DNA from: CAYQQK01 sp964420065
GTDB lineage: Bacteria; Bacillota; Dethiobacteria; DTU022
Length of the DNA stretch: 8,475 bases
Reading direction: 5' to 3'
Assembly (NCBI GenBank): GCA_964420065.1
Contig: CAYQQK010000033.1
Coordinates: 1 to 8,475 of the forward strand
Numbering within the stretch: the first letter of the stretch is position 1; each line of letters begins with the position of its first letter. Of this stretch, positions 4,810-8,475 are shown in pieces. The notes beneath the pieces were generated by a model. That model was not told the DNA's origin. It saw only the letters and a list, made by a program, of their open reading frames with translations, and did not search any database. The translations under genes were made by a program, and so were the position numbers.

Positions 4810-7800
4810 ATGAACAAAAAAGCGAGGAAATCCGGCAGATCCAAAAGAACCGCCAGGTTTCGCAATCTAACGGTTCTGCTTGCGGTACTATTGGTAGTTA
4901 CCCTCGTCATGGGGGTGGGAACTGCCGAGGGGACAGTGAGCCGCATCGGCGGAGACGACCGCTACCAGACTTCGGCTCTGCTGGCAGAGGAGGCTTTTAG
5001 CGATGGTGCCACGACGGTGATCATCGCCCGGGGGGATCAGGCAGGCAACTTTGCCGACGGCCTCGCCTCAAGCGTACTTTCCGGTGCTTTGGATGCCCCG
5101 GTCCTGTTGACAAAGCCCAACGCGCTCCCCGCCGACATAAAGACGGCAATTCGCAGTCTAGGCGCTACGAGAGCAATCGTCCTGGGCGGCACGGAGGCAA
5201 TTTCCAGCTCCGTTGTAGCCGGCCTCCGGGACCTTAACCTTACTGTAAGCCGGATCGAGGGCAAGGACCGCTACGAAACAGCAGCCAAGGTTGCCCGGGA
5301 GGCGGACAAAAAAGGCTACATAAGAAGCTATGCCTTTATCGTCAACGGTTTTGCCACCGCCGACTCCCTGGTGGTAGCGCCCGCCGCCTTTAGGGATAAT
5401 GCCGTAATTCTGCAGGTGGCCAAAAATTCCATACCTAAGGCAACAAAAGAAGCTCTAAAAGATCTGAATATCAACAAAGTTTACATCATCGGTGGTACCG
5501 CCGTGGTTAGCCAAACCGTTGAGCGGGAGCTTGAAAAATCGTACATCGTGAAGCGCTACAGGGGCGCAGATCGTTACGAAACAAGCGTTCTCGTGGCGGA
5601 GGGACTGTTTCCCGGAGTAGACCAAATGGTGCTTGCCGGCGGTCCCGATGCCCACCTGGTGGACAGCATTGGGGCGTGTATGTTCGGGAAACCGATACTG
5701 TATGTCAAAAAGAACGAAATCCCCCGGGTAGTCGAGTATTACCTCGAAGACACAATCACTGCATACAGCGATCCATTGATTATCGGCGGTACGGCAGCGA
5801 TAAGCAAGTCGGTAGAAAGGGCAGTGGATAAGATCCTGGAGAAGGCAGAAGATGGGGGGAGTGATCCGGGCGCTACACCGGTCTATAGCACTACCGTAAA
5901 AACGGCCGACGCATTTAGGAAAGCCATAGAAAACAATAATATCAAGACAATTACACTAGGCAAAGATGTCACCGGGAACGTCACGGCAACCCGCAGCGGG
6001 ACCACCAACCTGACCATAAACTTTGCTGATTATCAGCTGACTGGTAATCTGACCATCACCGCAAACCGGATTAAAGCCCTGAAGTTAAACGGTTCGGCTA
6101 CCCCTGCCATCAGCGGAGATTTAACGGTAACTGCTAACAAAGCAACGGTAACCAATAGCTTAAGTGTCGGTGGAACAGTTTACATCGAAGATGTCAGCAG
6201 CAGTTCCTGGATCGAACAGGTCGATGGCAACCGGATAATCCTGACCGATGAAAATGGGGCCACGATCATAATTGAAGGACAGCCGGGTAGCGTTACTGTT
6301 GAGGCGGGAGCGGGGGAGAATGGCGATATCAACATTATCGTACACCGGCCGGTCACAATTACTGTCGAGAACGGGGCCGATGTGAAGAACATTACGGTTG
6401 CAGACGCGGCCGATGGGACAAGCATCATCAACGACGGTACGATTGAGACAGTAACCGCCGATGGCGATGTGGAGATTATAAATAATAGTGATAGTCCTAT
6501 TGAAGTATCAGGTGATGGAACTGCGACAGTCTCCGGTAAGGGTGCAGACCAGGTAACGGGTGATAATGTTGAATTTGTGGTAAGTGCTATTACTATAACA
6601 ACAAAAGTTATTGGTGGCGATAGTATGCCTGGTGATCATGATGATGAGGTTGATCGTCATGAGCGGCCATTTGCTTATAATGCCGAGATTGAAGTGTATC
6701 TGGAAACAGCAACAGAAGGGGCTGAGATTTATTGTACCTTATATGGAATAAAGCCAGCATATCTAGCAAAAAACACAATGGACTTTGGAAAAGTTACAGG
6801 CGATGGAATAGTGCTAGATGCTGGAGAAATATTTAAGCAAGTGTTTGAGGAAACTGATGCTAAACATGGCGGACAAGTTATACTTGAAGTTCGAGCAACA
6901 AAAGATGGTTATATTGATAGAACTGAGGAATTCATTTTTGTGTTTGAGGCAGAAAATACCCCTGTTACTATCCTTAATCAAAACTATTATGCTCCAGGAA
7001 ATACGCTAGAATTTACAATAAGCAATCTTAGGCCTGGGAAAGAAGTAGAGGTAGGTATGCCAATCTACCTAGGACCATATGGATGGCCATGGGCTTCCGG
7101 TGAACTTGTACTAACAGAACACGATGGACTTGAATTAGTGCAGGAAACAAGGGGCGAAGAAATAATTCGATTCTGGGCTGGCACGGCTGATGGTGAAGGA
7201 AAGATTACTGTCCGTGGTACAGTAGGACCGGAACTGTCAAATGGAAAACTGTGTATTACCTTACCTAATTCTGGTCATACCATTGATAATGCCATTTCAC
7301 TGAAGTATGATCAGGCAGAAAACATTAATGTGCATGTTGGAGACCCTATTAGGCTGGAAGGTGTCCCTGTTGTTGGGGAAGAACTGACGGCAGCCCACCT
7401 AACGCCTGAAGTGGCAAAGATTTGGTATCAGTGGCAGAGAGCTGATAGCGAGGACGGGACATATGTAGCCATTGAAGATGAAAATAACAAAACATATACA
7501 GTAGTCGACGGTGATGCTGGTAAATGGATTAGGGTAAAGATGATGAGTAACCCAGATCACTGGAAAGACACGGAAGCTGAGTGGGACATTCTCTATCGCT
7601 GGGGCACTTCTTATAGTGAACCGATTGGGCCAGTACCGGCTCAGACCTTAGCAGAAGCCAAGGCAGCGGTTGAAGGTGTGCTGGATGATTATGAAGTTAG
7701 CAACGAAACCACAGAAGCTCAACTGTTGGCTGATGTTAAGGAAGTTGTGACCAACGAAGAGATCAATGTCAGCATTGGAGACTTTGCTCTTGAGGCAGCG

Positions 7801-8166
7801 ACCACGGAGAAAGCCGGCAGCATTACCGGAACCGTGAAGCTTGAGTTGGATACAGACGAAGAAACGGTTGAGATTGGGATTGAGATTGCTCAGTTGCCGG
7901 CTACCGAAGACCAAGCGGCACCGACTGGGTTAGATGGTGTAGCACCCACATCGGAGTCTGTCGATGATGGTAAGATTACCGGTGTAGATGACACCATGGA
8001 ATGGACAGTCAAGGGTGAAGATGACTGGACACTGGTGGAAGAGGATGCAGAGGAAATCACCGGGTTATCCGCAGGAACTTACGAAGTAAGATATGCGGCC
8101 AAAGAAGGCTACAATGCTGGTGAGGCGGCAGAAGTAGTAGTTCCTGAATATGAAAAAGAACCATAG
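4810..8166 (+). CDS. Secreted modular surface protein with three CWB2 repeats (S-layer type)
   Basis: The 1118-residue product begins with a basic N-terminus and a hydrophobic core (about residues 20-36), a Sec signal peptide with likely cleavage near A39. Three cell-wall-binding CWB2 (PF04122) repeats follow at about 45-135, 148-240 and 249-342. Each opens with a DRY motif (RIGGDDRYQT, RIEGKDRYET, RYRGADRYET) and closes with GGT plus a hydrophobic/serine motif; such triplets bind anionic wall polymers non-covalently. Residues about 365-590 have beta-helix-like short strands. About 622-705 resemble a chitobiase C-terminal-like module, 847-910 an Ig-like module (WYQWQRA, DAGKWIRV), 945-1035 a wall-protein module, and 1036-1112 a DUF4073-like module (APTGL, APTSES, GTYEVRYAAKEGY). 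There is no LPXTG or SLH motif. AGGAGG (4797-4802) fixes the start. Base composition drops sharply after codon 557. The function beyond surface attachment is unknown. Confidence 0.88.
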   Translation: MNKKARKSGRSKRTARFRNLTVLLAVLLVVTLVMGVGTAEGTVSRIGGDDRYQTSALLAEEAFSDGATTVIIARGDQAGNFADGLASSVLSGALDAPVLLTKPNALPADIKTAIRSLGATRAIVLGGTEAISSSVVAGLRDLNLTVSRIEGKDRYETAAKVAREADKKGYIRSYAFIVNGFATADSLVVAPAAFRDNAVILQVAKNSIPKATKEALKDLNINKVYIIGGTAVVSQTVERELEKSYIVKRYRGADRYETSVLVAEGLFPGVDQMVLAGGPDAHLVDSIGACMFGKPILYVKKNEIPRVVEYYLEDTITAYSDPLIIGGTAAISKSVERAVDKILEKAEDGGSDPGATPVYSTTVKTADAFRKAIENNNIKTITLGKDVTGNVTATRSGTTNLTINFADYQLTGNLTITANRIKALKLNGSATPAISGDLTVTANKATVTNSLSVGGTVYIEDVSSSSWIEQVDGNRIILTDENGATIIIEGQPGSVTVEAGAGENGDINIIVHRPVTITVENGADVKNITVADAADGTSIINDGTIETVTADGDVEIINNSDSPIEVSGDGTATVSGKGADQVTGDNVEFVVSAITITTKVIGGDSMPGDHDDEVDRHERPFAYNAEIEVYLETATEGAEIYCTLYGIKPAYLAKNTMDFGKVTGDGIVLDAGEIFKQVFEETDAKHGGQVILEVRATKDGYIDRTEEFIFVFEAENTPVTILNQNYYAPGNTLEFTISNLRPGKEVEVGMPIYLGPYGWPWASGELVLTEHDGLELVQETRGEEIIRFWAGTADGEGKITVRGTVGPELSNGKLCITLPNSGHTIDNAISLKYDQAENINVHVGDPIRLEGVPVVGEELTAAHLTPEVAKIWYQWQRADSEDGTYVAIEDENNKTYTVVDGDAGKWIRVKMMSNPDHWKDTEAEWDILYRWGTSYSEPIGPVPAQTLAEAKAAVEGVLDDYEVSNETTEAQLLADVKEVVTNEEINVSIGDFALEAATTEKAGSITGTVKLELDTDEETVEIGIEIAQLPATEDQAAPTGLDGVAPTSESVDDGKITGVDDTMEWTVKGEDDWTLVEEDAEEITGLSAGTYEVRYAAKEGYNAGEAAEVVVPEYEKEP

Positions 8167-8193
8167 TTGTAACTCAGTGACCTTAAAAGGCAG

Positions 8194-8231
8194 GCCGGGT
8201 GGTTCAAAGCGAATCGCCCGGCTTATTTTTT
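8194..8231 (+). terminator. Strong terminator after the surface-protein gene
   Basis: A 12-base stem pairs 8194-8205 with 8211-8222 (GCCGGGTGGTTC/GAATCGCCCGGC, two G-T wobbles) around the loop AAAGC, followed by TTATTTTTT. This is the clearest intrinsic terminator in the window and ends the monocistronic surface-protein transcript. Confidence 0.88.
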
Positions 8232-8341
8232 GCCCTTGTGGGGGAAGTGAAGGGATTGGGTGCTCGGGTGCGGGGGGTAGTGTCAATAATTAAGTAGGTA
8301 AGTAAGTAGACCAGCACAGTGTGGGTTTGGGTGGATCCGCA

Positions 8342-8378
8342 CCGCCTCCACTATAAGACCACTCTGTTATTGATACAA
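8342..8378. repeat. Downstream copy of the split ssrA-end repeat (possible displaced att site)
   Basis: CCGCCTCCAC at 8342-8351 and ATTGATACAA at 8369-8378 are separated by 17 bases, exactly as at 4205-4241. Leftward, 8329-8351 aligns with the tmRNA T-arm and acceptor strand (4191-4214) at 19 of 24 columns with one gap. The intervening 17 bases match poorly (6 of 17), so the copy is degraded. It lacks the CCA end and cannot be a working tmRNA end. Confidence 0.45.
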
Positions 8379-8409
8379 TGTTCGTATCTGTAACAGAATG
8401 GTCTTTTCT
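8355..8409. terminator. Long hairpin with T-rich tail, terminator-like
   Basis: Bases 8355-8376 pair with 8384-8405 in a stem of 22 positions with two mismatches and one wobble around a seven-base loop, followed by TTCT on the + strand (8406-8409). It immediately follows the degraded ssrA-end copy, where an ancestral ssrA terminator would lie. A palindromic mobile-element remnant is the main alternative, and it could act in both directions. Confidence 0.55.
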
Positions 8410-8475
8410 ATGCTAAAAGGGTAAGCGTCAAGCCCGTCCTCACATGGACTAGCCCCGCCCTGGTGGTACAATCAC

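Larger units (their letters stand above)
8233..8475. other. Gene-free right end
   Basis: No coding region is supported in these 243 bases. They contain a G-rich run (8239-8278), an AT-rich block with short iterations of AAGT/GGTA (8281-8309), a degraded copy of the ssrA 3' end (8329-8378) and a long hairpin (8355-8405). The final 60 bases show nothing recognisable. Confidence 0.6.

Noticed and set aside
6818..7009. Plus-strand frame of 63 codons in the AT-rich part of the surface-protein gene
   Set aside because: It is out of frame inside a continuous, well-supported coding region; no frameshift is needed to explain the gene.

Overview
The window looks like chromosomal DNA of a Gram-positive clostridial organism, in the style of the Peptococcaceae or a related syntrophic or thermophilic Clostridia. 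The grounds are the gene order secG - HD hydrolase - rnr - smpB - ssrA, strong purine-rich ribosome binding sites, sigma-A-type promoters, and a secreted protein anchored by CWB2 (PF04122) repeats. Genus cannot be fixed from the sequence. All supported genes are on the + strand.

Layout. Bases 1-50 hold two copies of a 20-base repeat that resembles the subterminal repeats of an insertion sequence end. Next comes a good promoter with a structured leader and secG (164-388), a Rho-independent terminator, an HD-domain hydrolase (507-1058), and rnr for RNase R (1060-3264, start revised well downstream of the longest open frame). A new promoter overlaps the rnr stop codon, and a terminator-like hairpin lies between it and smpB (3390-3848). 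The tmRNA gene ssrA (3864-4216, CCA encoded) follows after 15 bases. Together this is an RNA quality-control block: RNase R degrades the non-stop mRNAs released by SmpB-tmRNA trans-translation. SecG belongs to the Sec translocon, which would export the large protein encoded further on.

Bases 4217-4809 are AT-rich, with two tandem terminators, a few short palindromes, two small low-confidence open frames and a probable promoter. Bases 4810-8166 encode a 1118-residue secreted, modular S-layer-type protein: signal peptide, three CWB2 repeats, a beta-helix-like stretch, an AT-rich central segment, an Ig-like module and a C-terminal DUF4073-like module. It ends in a strong terminator. Bases 8233-8475 have no gene but contain a degraded copy of the ssrA 3' end and a long hairpin.

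Main observation: the ssrA 3' end (4205-4241) and a site 4137 bases downstream (8342-8378) share two exact 10-base words at identical 17-base spacing. Weaker similarity extends leftward over the T-arm sequence. This is what a small element inserted in the tmRNA 3' end would leave, with the surface protein as its cargo, but no integrase is visible, so this remains an inference. Secondary observations are the abrupt base-composition change inside the surface-protein gene, the possible attenuator ahead of smpB, and the unusual encoded proteolysis tag AKPKLALAA.
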